From Martelella limonii (GTDB lineage Bacteria > Pseudomonadota > Alphaproteobacteria > Rhizobiales > Rhizobiaceae): DNA of 64,000 nucleotides. Shown here piece after piece: positions 1-8,475 of the stretch. How positions within the stretch are numbered: the first letter of the stretch is position 1; every line of letters begins with the position of its first letter. Both the position numbers and the translations under genes were made by a program. The notes beneath the pieces are model-generated. The model was given only the letters and a program-made list of their open reading frames with translations. It searched no databases and had not been told where the DNA came from. The stretch is from NCBI RefSeq assembly GCF_013344475.1, contig NZ_JABUOU010000003.1, positions 372,001-436,000 of the forward strand, written 5' to 3'.

Positions 1-96
1 ATGAGCACGCTCTCCGAAGGCCAGAAGGTGACCTTTGACATCGTTGCCGACAGCAGGTCCGGCAAAAGCGCTGCGGAAAACCTGCGCGCTGCATAA
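1..96 (+). CDS. cspA: Cold-shock domain protein, C-terminal fragment
   Basis: Only the last 31 codons are in the window; reading frame 1 runs from base 1 to TAA at 94-96. The peptide contains SEGQKVTFDIV and ends GKSAAENLRAA, the closing strands of the CspA OB-fold, which binds single-stranded RNA/DNA and melts mRNA structure in the cytoplasm. The ATG at base 1 is most likely an internal methionine, because CspA proteins are about 70 residues and this is less than half. The true start lies upstream of the window. Family is clear; which csp paralogue is not. Confidence 0.85.
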   Translation: MSTLSEGQKVTFDIVADSRSGKSAAENLRAA

Positions 97-273
97 GGAT
101 TGTCTTTGCTTCCGTGACCACGGATGTACTGGCACGAAGTATCGAGACGAATGGATTGGTCGGGCTATGCGCCCGGCCTTTCTTGCTTTTGAGCGCCCGG
201 CAAGGTCCGCGCGCCCTTTTCAGACAGATTATCACGCGTCCCGGTCAAGCGTATACCGGAGCTAGGAAAAGCC

Positions 274-1299
274 TTGGACAGCACGACAGAGAAGGCTGCG
301 ATCGAACGGAACCACCGCTCATGGATTGCGGCGCTTGCGCCTTACCGCAAGCCCAGCGCGTTGCGCAGCACGGCCGAAATCGCGGCGACGGCATTGCCCT
401 TTGTCAGCCTCTGGGTGCTGCTTGCCTTCGCCGTCCTGAACGGCCATTGGTGGGCGCTGTTCCTGACGGTTCCTGCCGCCGGCTTCCTCGTCCGCCTGTT
501 TGTCCTGCAGCATGATTGCGGGCATGGCGCCCTGTTTGCCCGCAGGGGCGTCAATGACTGGACCGGACGGGTGATCGGCGTGTTCACGCTGACGCCTTAT
601 GATTACTGGCGCCGCACCCATGCGGTCCACCACGCAACGACGGGCAATCTCGACAAGCGCGGCATCGGCGACGTCGATACGCTCACGGTCCGGGAGTATC
701 GCGCCCTGTCGGCTGCGGGAAGGCTGCGCTATCGCCTTTATCGCCATCCCGCCATCATGTTCGGGCTTGGTCCCGCCTGGCTGTTCATCTGCCAGTACCG
801 CTTGCCGCTCGGCCTGATGCGCTCGGGACTCGAGCCATGGACATCGACGGTCGTCACCACGGCCGGGGCGGCCGTTGCCATTGCCCTGCTGATGTGGCTC
901 ATGGGACCGCTGGCGTTCTTGACGGTCCAGTTGCCGATCACGCTGATGGCTGCGACAGCCGGGGTCTGGCTGTTCTACATCCAGCATCAATTCGAGGAAA
1001 CGCACTGGTCCGGTGCGCGCAACTGGGATTTCCAGAATGCGGCGCTTAATGGCAGCTCGCATTACGACCTCCCGCTGCCGCTGCGATGGATCACCGGCAA
1101 TATCGGCATCCACCACGTGCACCACCTGGCCGCCAAGGTGCCGTTCTATCGGCTGCCGGAAGTGCTGCGCGATTATCCGGAGCTGCACGAAACAGGCCGG
1201 ATCACGCTTCTTCAAAGCCTGCGCTGTGTCAGGTTCGTGCTTTGGGATGAAAGGACCAACCGACTGGTTTCATTCCGGCAGGCGCGCCTGAGCGCATGA
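274..1299 (+). CDS. Fatty acid desaturase (membrane di-iron, delta-12/omega-6 type)
   Basis: A 341-residue integral membrane protein with the three histidine boxes of membrane fatty acid desaturases: HDCGH near residue 83, HAVHH near 115 and HHVHH near 275. Hydrophobic segments flank the boxes (about 38-75 and 190-235). These enzymes insert a double bond in acyl chains using O2 and an electron donor. The start is TTG at 274, preceded by AGGAAA about 5 bases upstream; an in-frame ATG at the same place is absent. It follows a cold-shock gene, which fits a role in membrane fluidity at low temperature (inference). Regiospecificity cannot be read from sequence; carotenoid ketolase/hydroxylase relatives are less likely because of the box spacing. 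Confidence 0.85.
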   Translation: MDSTTEKAAIERNHRSWIAALAPYRKPSALRSTAEIAATALPFVSLWVLLAFAVLNGHWWALFLTVPAAGFLVRLFVLQHDCGHGALFARRGVNDWTGRVIGVFTLTPYDYWRRTHAVHHATTGNLDKRGIGDVDTLTVREYRALSAAGRLRYRLYRHPAIMFGLGPAWLFICQYRLPLGLMRSGLEPWTSTVVTTAGAAVAIALLMWLMGPLAFLTVQLPITLMAATAGVWLFYIQHQFEETHWSGARNWDFQNAALNGSSHYDLPLPLRWITGNIGIHHVHHLAAKVPFYRLPEVLRDYPELHETGRITLLQSLRCVRFVLWDERTNRLVSFRQARLSA

Positions 1300-1370
1300 T
1301 GCGCTGCACGGTTTCCTTGAAGCAGACCCTGTCACCAATCACTCGTCTACCCCACCCGAAGGAGAAACAG

Positions 1371-1538
1371 ATGATACGATTTGCCAGAAATACGAAAGCC
1401 GTCGAGAACGAAGCCGCACCCGCCGACAAGACCAAGAATACCGAGAAGTCCTCGGAACGGCCGGCGAAGGCCGCCGACAAGACGAAGCAGAACAAGACCG
1501 CGGCCGATAGCAGCGACAGCAGCGACAAGCTGCTCTGA
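1371..1538 (+). CDS. Small highly charged hypothetical protein
   Basis: A 55-codon frame with a good ribosome site (GGAGAAAC just upstream of ATG 1371). After a short N-terminus (MIRFARN) the peptide is almost wholly Lys, Glu, Asp, Ala, Ser and Thr, with repeated AADKTK-like units, so it is probably disordered. It has no membrane segment and no cysteine. It lies 71 bases after the desaturase on the same strand and is followed by a strong terminator at 1650. I do not recognise a family. A larger frame opens upstream at 1296, but the ribosome site favours 1371. Confidence 0.6.
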   Translation: MIRFARNTKAVENEAAPADKTKNTEKSSERPAKAADKTKQNKTAADSSDSSDKLL

Positions 1539-1649
1539 ACGCCTTCGATATGCCGGCAAGATTGCCGCAGGCGCATCGATTGCGTGCCGGCGGCATGAGT
1601 TCCACTGAAGCCGGCATCCGATCGCAGACACCCAATATCCTGACATCAC

Positions 1650-1681
1650 GGAAGGCCTGCGCAATGCAGGCCTTCCGTTTG
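1650..1681 (+). terminator. Intrinsic terminator after the small charged protein
   Basis: An 11-bp perfect stem (GGAAGGCCTGC, five-base loop, complement) followed by a T-rich tail, 112 bases after the stop of the 55-residue gene. It probably ends the desaturase transcription unit. Confidence 0.75.
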
Positions 1682-1819
1682 TCGGTTTTACCCTCACCAC
1701 TTTCCTGATCGATGGAGATGGCCACCGTCTTGATCTTCGGCGCGCGCGCGCAATTTAGTTGCTGACGGCCCCGCTTCTCAAGGCAAGGCGCCGGTTTTTC
1801 AACGGATGGAGCGGATGCG

Positions 1820-2719
1820 ATGGAGTGGAGAGGCCGGCGACAAAGCCGCAATGTCGAGGATCGTCGAGGATCGCGGGGCGGAAGCCCGTTCGGGCGCGGC
1901 GGCGGCATAAGGATGCCCTCACGCGGCATTCGCGTTGGCCGCGGCGGCGGCGGCAGCATTCTCGCCCTGATCGTGGTCGGCGCGATTCTCTTCATGATGG
2001 GGATCAATCCGCTCGCCCTTCTCGATGACGGCAGCGGCTCATATGCGCCGAGCCAAACCGGCCAGGTTACCACTGGCAGCAATGACGAGATGAAGCAGTT
2101 CGTCTCGACCGTGCTCGCCGAGACCGAAGACGTCTGGCATTCCATCATGGAAAGCCAGGGCCAGGCCTATCCCGAACCGTCGCTGGTGCTCTTTTCCGGC
2201 GCGGTCCGTTCGGCCTGCGGGTCGGCAAGTTCGGCAATGGGCCCCTTCTACTGCCCCGTAGACGAGAAGGTCTATATCGACCTCGATTTCTACGACGAAC
2301 TCGCCCGCCGCTTCGGTGCATCGGGTGACTTCGCGCAGGCATATGTTCTGGCGCATGAAGTCGGCCACCATGTGCAAAACATCATCGGCGTGCTGCCCCA
2401 GTTCAATCGCATGCGCGAGCAGATGACCGAGGTCGAAGCCAACCAGATGTCGGTGCGGGTCGAGCTGCAGGCAGATTGCTTTGCCGGCATCTGGGCTCAT
2501 TTCACGGCGCAGAAGGGCCTGCTTGAAACGGGCGACCTGGAAGAAGCCCTGAATGCGGCACGCCAGATCGGTGACGACACGCTCCAGAAGCGCACCCAGG
2601 GCTATGTAGTGCCCGATTCCTTCAACCACGGCACCTCTGCCCAGCGGATGACGTGGTTCAAGAAGGGCTATGACAGCGGCCGCCTTTCCGCCTGCGACAC
2701 CTTCAACAATCCGGTCTGA
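1820..2719 (+). CDS. Neutral zinc metallopeptidase, YpfJ family, membrane anchored
   Basis: 299 residues. The zinc-binding motif HEVGHH lies near residue 180, and a conserved VELQAD stretch near 216 supplies the third ligand glutamate, as in the predicted metalloprotease family of E. coli YpfJ. One transmembrane segment (about 46-64, ILALIVVGAILFMMG) puts the catalytic domain in the periplasm. The first 45 residues are unusually rich in Arg and Gly (RGG-like runs) and would stay in the cytoplasm. The start at ATG 1820 has only a weak upstream GGATG. The peptidase substrate is unknown for the whole family. A shared terminator follows the stop. Confidence 0.85.
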   Translation: MEWRGRRQSRNVEDRRGSRGGSPFGRGGGIRMPSRGIRVGRGGGGSILALIVVGAILFMMGINPLALLDDGSGSYAPSQTGQVTTGSNDEMKQFVSTVLAETEDVWHSIMESQGQAYPEPSLVLFSGAVRSACGSASSAMGPFYCPVDEKVYIDLDFYDELARRFGASGDFAQAYVLAHEVGHHVQNIIGVLPQFNRMREQMTEVEANQMSVRVELQADCFAGIWAHFTAQKGLLETGDLEEALNAARQIGDDTLQKRTQGYVVPDSFNHGTSAQRMTWFKKGYDSGRLSACDTFNNPV

Positions 2720-2753
2720 ACCGCCAGCATTCATCGGGCTGCGCGTTCAAAAA

Positions 2754-2782
2754 GGGCACCACCTCGGCGGTGGCGCCCTTTT
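2754..2782. terminator. Bidirectional terminator between zinc peptidase and thuA-like gene
   Basis: Hairpin GGGCACCACC / GGTGGCGCCC with one mismatch and a five-base loop, flanked by A5 on the left and T4 on the right, so it can end transcripts from both converging genes. Confidence 0.7.
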
Positions 2783-2822
2783 CATCACGCGTGCGTCCGC
2801 CGCACTCCTTTTTCATGAAGGC

Positions 2823-3464
2823 TCAGCGCGCGGCCCAGTTGGCGCCGCGGCGGAAGATGGTCGCCATTTCCGCGACCTTGAACTCGCTCGCGACATGGCC
2901 GAGCGAGGAATAGAACACCCTGCCCTTGCCGTGGCGGCGCTTCCAGGCGACTGGCATGACCACGCCATCGATCCATTCGGCATGCTCACCGGTGAACGTC
3001 GTGGTTGCCAGCACCTCGTTGGAGGGGTCGACATGCATGTAGTATTGCTCCGACGTGTAGGGGAAATCCGAAATTCCCTCCATGATCGGATCATCCGGCT
3101 TGGTGATGTTCACGCGGTAATCGATGATGTTGCCGGGGTGCGCCACCCACTGGCCGCCGACGATGAACTGGTAATCAACCGATTCACGAAACGCATCGCC
3201 GGCGCCGCCGTGATAGCCCGCAAGGCCAACGCCGCCCTGGATGGCTTCGGACAGGTTCTTCACCTCTTCCTTCTCGATCTTCGACATGGTGACGATCGGG
3301 ACGATGAGGCTCAGATCCTTGATCTGCGGGTCGGCAAAGGCCTCGGTCGAATGCTCGACATAGACCTTGAACCCGTCCTCCTGCAGCATGTCGCGGATGA
3401 CGGCGGCGCATTCCTCCGGCTCGTGGCCGCTCCAGCCGCCCCAGACGATGAGTGCTTCACGCAT
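2823..3464 (-). CDS. thuA: ThuA-like protein (trehalose/disaccharide utilisation)
   Basis: 213 residues, the usual size for the ThuA family (a class I glutamine-amidotransferase-like fold). It has the family hallmarks WGGWSGHEP near the start, a central GYHGG and QWVAHPG, and a late GRVFYSSLGH. In Sinorhizobium meliloti thuA and thuB are needed to use trehalose and related disaccharides through 3-keto intermediates. Here the gene follows the Gfo/Idh/MocA gene with a 57-base gap, on the strand opposite a sugar ABC transporter, as expected for a ThuAB pair. Substrate in this organism is inferred only. The GT-rich upstream stretch AGGAGG at 3472-3477 gives a good ribosome site. Confidence 0.8.
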   Translation of the reverse strand: MREALIVWGGWSGHEPEECAAVIRDMLQEDGFKVYVEHSTEAFADPQIKDLSLIVPIVTMSKIEKEEVKNLSEAIQGGVGLAGYHGGAGDAFRESVDYQFIVGGQWVAHPGNIIDYRVNITKPDDPIMEGISDFPYTSEQYYMHVDPSNEVLATTTFTGEHAEWIDGVVMPVAWKRRHGKGRVFYSSLGHVASEFKVAEMATIFRRGANWAAR

Positions 3465-3521
3465 GATTTTCCTCCTGTTCGTGGCGCCGGCGTCTGGCCG
3501 GCAAAGTGCGAATTGCTGGAA

Positions 3522-4622
3522 TTACTGGGCAAGCATGCCGTCAACGAGCGATGCCGACAGCGGATCGGGACGGCGCGTCGTCGTGGTGATGTCGACGGTC
3601 TTCCCGGTTTCGGCGGCGACATTGAAGGCCTCCATGACCTCCAGCACGTGCAGGGCGAGGCTGCCGCTTGCACGGTGCGGGCGGTTGGTGCGGATCGCAT
3701 AGGCCATGTCGGCAAGACCGAGAGAGCGGTAATTGCCGTCGGCATAGGGCAGCGTCACCGGATAATCTTCAAACTCGCCGCCCTTCTTGAGCACCTCGAC
3801 AGGCCCCTTGAAGAAATTCGGATCGGGCACAAGCATCGAACCTTCCGTGCCGTAGATCTCGATCGGCGAATGCCTGTGACCGGCGACGTCGAAGCTCATC
3901 GTCACCTGCACAACGGCGCCGCCTTCGAAGGACAGAACGCCGGCGATATGGGTCGGCACCTTCACCGAAATCGTCTCGCCCTTGCGCGGTTCGCTGGTAA
4001 TCACGCGTTCCTTGCGCAGCATGGTCGCAAAACCCGCGACCCTGCTGACGGGCCCGAACAGGTTGACGAGATCGGTGATGTAATAGGGGCCCATGTCGAG
4101 CATCGGGCCGCCGCCGATATCGTAATAGAAATCGGGGTTCGGGTGCCAGCTTTCATGGCCCGGCCGCATGAAGGTCGCAGAGCCTCCGATCGCCTGGCCA
4201 AGCACGCCGGAATCGATCACTTCGCGTGCGGCCTGATGACCGCCGCCAAGGAAGGTGTCCGGCGCCGAACCGATGCGCAGGCCCGCCTTCTCCGCGGCAT
4301 CGGCGAGCCGCTTGCCTTCCTCGAAATTGATGCCGAGCGGTTTTTCGCTATAGGTGTGCTTGCCCGCAGCAAGCGCCTTCAGGCCAACCTCGACATGGGC
4401 GCGGGGAATGGTGAGGTTGAGGATGACCTCGACGTTCGGATCAGCGAGAAGGCCGTCGATCGTTGCGACCGGCACGGAGAATTCCTCCGCCTTCCCCTTG
4501 GCCGCCGCCTCGTTCATGTCCGCAACGCCGCGAATATCGAGAATCTCGAAACCGGTCATCGCCTTCAGGTACGCGCCGGAGATATTGCCGCATCCGATGA
4601 TACCGATACCAACTTTTTCCAT
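3522..4622 (-). CDS. thuB: Gfo/Idh/MocA-family oxidoreductase, ThuB-like
   Basis: 366 residues with an N-terminal Rossmann motif GIIGCGNISG (residues 7-16) and EKPLG near 97, the NAD(P)-binding and catalytic-lysine region of the family, followed by the C-terminal beta-sheet substrate domain. Such enzymes oxidise a sugar hydroxyl; the S. meliloti partner of ThuA, ThuB, belongs to this family. The gene lies between the ROK regulator and the ThuA-like gene in one minus-strand unit. The presence of both partners beside a binding-protein-dependent sugar importer is the reason for the symbol; sequence alone would only support 'sugar dehydrogenase'. Confidence 0.75.
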   Translation of the reverse strand: MEKVGIGIIGCGNISGAYLKAMTGFEILDIRGVADMNEAAAKGKAEEFSVPVATIDGLLADPNVEVILNLTIPRAHVEVGLKALAAGKHTYSEKPLGINFEEGKRLADAAEKAGLRIGSAPDTFLGGGHQAAREVIDSGVLGQAIGGSATFMRPGHESWHPNPDFYYDIGGGPMLDMGPYYITDLVNLFGPVSRVAGFATMLRKERVITSEPRKGETISVKVPTHIAGVLSFEGGAVVQVTMSFDVAGHRHSPIEIYGTEGSMLVPDPNFFKGPVEVLKKGGEFEDYPVTLPYADGNYRSLGLADMAYAIRTNRPHRASGSLALHVLEVMEAFNVAAETGKTVDITTTTRRPDPLSASLVDGMLAQ

Positions 4623-4678
4623 GATCTTTCCTCCCGAAAGCTGAGGCCAGCACCGGCCTCAAGGTATGAGAAATCCGC

Positions 4679-5878
4679 CTAGAGAGCCGGCCCCGTTGTC
4701 CCCCAGGTCGATTCGTAGAGTTCGTGCAGGGCAACAGCAGCGGCGCCCCGCGCCCAGAAGAAGTCGTCGCTGTCATCGAAGACCAGCTCGCTGACATCGC
4801 GCAATGATGGCGGAACGGCTGCGAGATAGGCCTGCCGCAAGCCCTCGATGAAGGGCGGCCCGAGCGCCAGGCTCGAGCCCACCAGAATGACCCGCGGCGG
4901 GGCAAATAGCGTCACGATATTGGCAAGCGTCACGCCGATCGCCTCTGCGGCGCGCCTGGCGTTCGCCAGCATCTGCGCATCCTCCTCCGCCATCAGGGCC
5001 TGAGCGTGAGACATGCCGCGCCCGAGCCGGATCGCATCCGCATAAAGCCCTTCCTGCGGCGCCTTTCCCAGGATCGCGCTTTCGCCTGCAAGGGCGCCAA
5101 GCCTTTCGACGCAGGACACGTCCGCCCCGAGCACCAGATCGCCGAGATTGTGGCTGAGGCCGCCGGCGCCACGAAACAGGCTGGAATTGTGGAGCACGCC
5201 GAGGCCGAGCGTCTGCTCCAGCGAGATCAGCACCATGTCCTCCAGATGCCGGGCCTTGCCGAACCAGTGATGGGCAAGCGTGATCGCGTGGACATCGCTT
5301 TCAACGATGGTGCGGATGCCGAAGCGGGGCGCGATCACGCCGGCGAAATCCACCTTCTCGTCGGAAAAGATCGGGCTTGCCCGGACAATTCCGGTGCGAT
5401 GCTCGACCACACCCGGAATGCCGAGACAGATCGCATCGATCTCGCCGAGCGTCAGCCTCGCATCGATCACGCAGGCCCTGACGCCGTCGTCGACCAGATC
5501 GGCGATGACGCCGATCGGCATCCGGTCGATGCGCACCGGCAGCGAATATTCCGACAGCACAGCGCCGCAGAAATCCGTGACCACGAATGTCATGCGGGTG
5601 GCGGTGATCTTTGCGCCGACGACGCGCGCGGCATCCGGGTTGATTTCCAGCATCACCCGCGGGCGACCTCGTGCCGCGGAAGATCTGAGGTCGCCTTCAT
5701 GGCGCGACAGGATGAGGCCGTCATCCATCAGCGAGGCGGTGATGGCCGAGACCGTGCTGGTGGAAAGCTGTGTTCCCTGGCTGATCTCGATGCGCGAAAT
5801 GGCGCCATGGCGGCGGATCGTGTCCAGCACGCTCAACCTGTTGATCGCTCGCATCAATTCTGGATCGGCAGTTTTCAT
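4679..5878 (-). CDS. ROK-family transcriptional regulator
   Basis: 399 residues: an N-terminal winged helix (about 10-65, ISRIEISQGTQLSTSTVSAI) and a C-terminal ROK sugar-kinase-like domain. The kinase-like part carries the weak ATP site and a late glycine-rich region (FAPPRVILVGSSLAL) but I do not see the full cysteine zinc motif typical of active ROK kinases, so it is likely a regulator only. It is the first gene of the minus-strand unit and diverges from the sugar ABC operon, so it probably controls both, with a sugar or sugar phosphate as inducer. A 15-base palindrome starts 26 bases upstream of its ATG. Confidence 0.85.
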   Translation of the reverse strand: MKTADPELMRAINRLSVLDTIRRHGAISRIEISQGTQLSTSTVSAITASLMDDGLILSRHEGDLRSSAARGRPRVMLEINPDAARVVGAKITATRMTFVVTDFCGAVLSEYSLPVRIDRMPIGVIADLVDDGVRACVIDARLTLGEIDAICLGIPGVVEHRTGIVRASPIFSDEKVDFAGVIAPRFGIRTIVESDVHAITLAHHWFGKARHLEDMVLISLEQTLGLGVLHNSSLFRGAGGLSHNLGDLVLGADVSCVERLGALAGESAILGKAPQEGLYADAIRLGRGMSHAQALMAEEDAQMLANARRAAEAIGVTLANIVTLFAPPRVILVGSSLALGPPFIEGLRQAYLAAVPPSLRDVSELVFDDSDDFFWARGAAAVALHELYESTWGTTGPAL

Positions 5879-5903
5879 TTCGGCCCGGACAACATGCTGA
5901 AGA

Positions 5904-5918
5904 CGGATAATTTATCCG
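5904..5918. promoter_or_regulatory. Palindromic operator candidate for the ROK regulator
   Basis: CGGATAA-T-TTATCCG is a perfect 7-1-7 inverted repeat, 26 bases upstream of the ROK start codon and in the 225-base divergent region before the sugar ABC genes. Position and symmetry suit autoregulation by a dimeric repressor. Binding is inferred. Confidence 0.5.
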
Positions 5919-6034
5919 CCATGCGAATTAAATACCGCGGCAGTTTTAGGCCCGAAACCCGCAAAAGCGCAAGGGATTTTTCCAAAACATGCCTAAATCG
6001 CAGGCATCCTGCCCAAAGTCTGGATAGCAGTCTA

Positions 6035-6063
6035 TTGACAAAAACCCAAACCGCCCGTTTATT
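6035..6063 (+). promoter_or_regulatory. Sigma-70-type promoter candidate for the sugar ABC operon
   Basis: A consensus TTGACA (6035-6040) is followed 17 bases later by TTTATT (6058-6063), 41 bases before the binding-protein ATG at 6104. The -10 match is only partial. Confidence 0.4.
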
Positions 6064-6103
6064 TAATCCGGACACTGCAAAAAGTACTTTGGGAGGAGTG
6101 CAC

Positions 6104-7399
6104 ATGCCAGTCGCTATCAAATGGCCACGTCACGTGGCTGCCGCCACCGTCGGCTTTTCCGCTCTTGTCGCAGGCGCGACGACCGCTTCGGCCGACACGG
6201 TCATCAAATGGCTGCATCTTGAAAATCAGGAACCGGTGGTCGAGATCTGGCGCCAGGTCGCCGACGAGTTCGAACAGGCCAATCCCGGTGTAACCATCGA
6301 GATGCAGTTCCTGGAAAACCAGGCTTTCAAGGCAAAGCTGCCGACCCTGCTGCAATCATCCGAAGTGCCGAGCCTGTTTTATACCTGGGGCGGCGGCGTG
6401 TTGAAGGCGCAGGAAGAAACCGGCGTTCTGCGTGATATTTCGCCCGCGCTCGATGCCGACAACAACAAGTGGCGCGACACGCTGAAGCCGTCTTCCATCG
6501 CCGGCATGACCTATGACGACAAGGTCTGGGCGGCGCCGGTGCTGAACGGCGTGGTTTCCTTCTTCTACAACAAGGAACTGTTCGACAAGGCCGGCGTAGA
6601 CGCCAGCCAGATCACCACCTGGGACGATCTTCTGACCACCGTCCAGACGCTGAAGGACGCCGGCATCACGCCGATTGCGGGCGGCGGCGGCGACAAGTGG
6701 CCGATCCACTTCTACTGGGGCTATCTGGCCATGCGCGAGGCGGGTCACGACGGCTTCACCGCCGCCAAAGCCAACGAGAACGGCGGCTTTACCAACGAGG
6801 CCTTCGTCAAGGCCGGTCAGCATCTGGCCGATCTCGGCGCACTGGAGCCGTTCCAGAACGGCTATCAGGGCGCGACCTGGAACGATGCGCTCGCAACCTT
6901 CGGCGATGGCCGCGCGGCGATGATCCTGTCGTTCGAAAACACCGGCCGCACCCAGGCGAGCAACGCCACCGATGGCAAGGGCCTCGATCCGGCCAATATC
7001 GGCCGTTTCGCCTTCCCGACGATCGAAGGCGCGCCGGGTCTCGTCACCGACAATATGGGCGGCCTCACCGGCTGGGCCGTCACCAGGGATGCGCCGCCCG
7101 AGACGGAGAAATTCCTTGAATACTATACCAGCCCCGAGGTTTCCAAACGTATCTCCGAGGTACAGAAGGTAATCCCGGTGACCGTCGGCGTGGCCGATTC
7201 CATCACCGATCCGCTTCTGAAGAGCAGCGCGGAAGCACTTGCCGATGAAACCTGGCACCAGAATTATCTCGACCAGGATCTCGGCCCCAATGTCGGCGCC
7301 GTCGTCAACGACATGAGCGTCGCCATTGTCTCCGGCCAGACATCGCCGGAAGATGCCGCACAGCAGATCCAGGACACGTTCGAACTGGAAAACATGTAA
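6104..7399 (+). CDS. Sugar ABC transporter periplasmic binding protein (CUT1 family)
   Basis: 431 residues with a signal peptide (about 1-30, ending TASA). It has the extracellular solute-binding family 1 fold: an early KWLHLE strand, a GMTYDDKVWAAPVLNG hinge region and a C-terminal helical lobe. It delivers an oligosaccharide to the two permeases downstream. The start is ATG 6104 with a strong GGGAGGAG site; the frame is open far upstream but that part overlaps the ROK gene. Next to ThuA/ThuB-like genes, a disaccharide such as trehalose, maltose or sucrose is a reasonable guess, not a demonstrated substrate. Confidence 0.85.
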   Translation: MPVAIKWPRHVAAATVGFSALVAGATTASADTVIKWLHLENQEPVVEIWRQVADEFEQANPGVTIEMQFLENQAFKAKLPTLLQSSEVPSLFYTWGGGVLKAQEETGVLRDISPALDADNNKWRDTLKPSSIAGMTYDDKVWAAPVLNGVVSFFYNKELFDKAGVDASQITTWDDLLTTVQTLKDAGITPIAGGGGDKWPIHFYWGYLAMREAGHDGFTAAKANENGGFTNEAFVKAGQHLADLGALEPFQNGYQGATWNDALATFGDGRAAMILSFENTGRTQASNATDGKGLDPANIGRFAFPTIEGAPGLVTDNMGGLTGWAVTRDAPPETEKFLEYYTSPEVSKRISEVQKVIPVTVGVADSITDPLLKSSAEALADETWHQNYLDQDLGPNVGAVVNDMSVAIVSGQTSPEDAAQQIQDTFELENM

Positions 7400-7410
7400 T
7401 CCCTTGGCTT

Positions 7411-7440
7411 GCCGGATGCCGGATCTCTCCGGCCTCCGGC
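7411..7440 (+). other. Stable hairpin after the binding-protein gene
   Basis: A 13-bp stem (GCCGGATGCCGGA / TCCGGCCTCCGGC) with a four-base TCTC loop and one mismatch begins 12 bases after the stop. It has no T-run, so it may stabilise the upstream mRNA end or cause partial termination before the permease genes rather than stop transcription fully. Confidence 0.55.
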
Positions 7441-7539
7441 GGCCAGGCCCTCTCATGTTCCGCGCGGACGGGCCCTGCCCGAGGATCGAAAGGCCGTTTG
7501 TCCTTCCGTTTCCTGATGTGCGGCAAAGCGGGAAAAGCG

Positions 7540-8475
7540 ATGACGACCACCGATTCCATTCTGCCACCGCCGGTCGGGCCCGCGCCTGCAAGAGCCAGAC
7601 GCCGCAGATCGCTCGCCCATACCAAATGGCCGGTGCTGATCCTGTTCATGCCGCCGGCGCTGGTGCTGTTCACGCTGCTCGTGATCCTGCCCATGGGCGA
7701 GGCGGCGTGGTATTCCTTCTTCCACTGGAACGGTTATGGCACGCCGGAAAAATGGGTCGATTTCCGCAACTACCAGCTCATTTTCCGCAATGCCGCCTTC
7801 AAGACCGCGCTGTTCAACAACGGGCTGATCCTGTTCGTGTCCATCGTCGTTCAGCTGCCGCTGGCGCTCTGGCTGGCATCCATGGTCACCAAGCATATCA
7901 GGGGCGCGCTGTTCTTCCGGCTGATCTTCTTCCTGCCCTATGTGCTGGCAGATGTCGCCGCCGGCATGATCTGGCGCTTCGTCTATGATGGCGATTTCGG
8001 GCTGGTTGCGGGCATCTGGCATTTCTTCGGCGCAGAGCCGCCCTTCGTTCTTGCCAATCCAGATACCGCGATGTCGGCAATCCTTGCGGTGGTCGTGTGG
8101 AAATATTTCGGCTTTCACATGATGCTGTTCATCGCCGGGCTGCAGGCGATCGACAAGTCGATCCTGGAGGCTGCCGATATTGACGGGGCGACCGGCTGGC
8201 AGAAGTTCCGTCTGGTGACGCTGCCGATGCTGGGCTCCACCGTCCGCCTTTCGGTGTTCTTCGCGGTCATCGGCTCGCTGCAGCTTTTCGACCTGATCAT
8301 GCCGCTGACCGGCGGCGGACCGTCGAACGCGACCCAGACCATGGTGACCTTCCTCTACAATTTCGGCGTCACCCGCATGCAGGTCGGTTTCGGCAGCGCG
8401 GTCGGCGTCATTCTGTTCGTCATCTGCGTCACGCTCGCCTTCAGCTACAAACGGATATTCATGAAAAATGACTGA
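7540..8475 (+). CDS. Sugar ABC transporter permease (MalF-like)
   Basis: 311 residues with about six membrane segments. The EAA loop that contacts the ATPase is at about residues 208-227 (EAADIDGATGWQKFRLVTLP). The start is set at ATG 7540, which has GGGAAAAG closely upstream; a TTG frame extension at 7498 lacks a ribosome site. It is the second gene of the transporter operon and overlaps the next permease gene by 8 bases, implying translational coupling. Confidence 0.85.
   Translation: MTTTDSILPPPVGPAPARARRRRSLAHTKWPVLILFMPPALVLFTLLVILPMGEAAWYSFFHWNGYGTPEKWVDFRNYQLIFRNAAFKTALFNNGLILFVSIVVQLPLALWLASMVTKHIRGALFFRLIFFLPYVLADVAAGMIWRFVYDGDFGLVAGIWHFFGAEPPFVLANPDTAMSAILAVVVWKYFGFHMMLFIAGLQAIDKSILEAADIDGATGWQKFRLVTLPMLGSTVRLSVFFAVIGSLQLFDLIMPLTGGGPSNATQTMVTFLYNFGVTRMQVGFGSAVGVILFVICVTLAFSYKRIFMKND

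Noticed and set aside
2670-4682. Open frame of 670 codons on plus over the thuA/thuB-like genes
   Set aside because: Complement of two well-supported minus-strand genes with recognised motifs; it is a high-GC shadow.
5006-6103. N-terminal extension of the sugar-binding protein back to 5006
   Set aside because: It overlaps the ROK gene; ATG 6104 has GGGAGGAG and a signal peptide.
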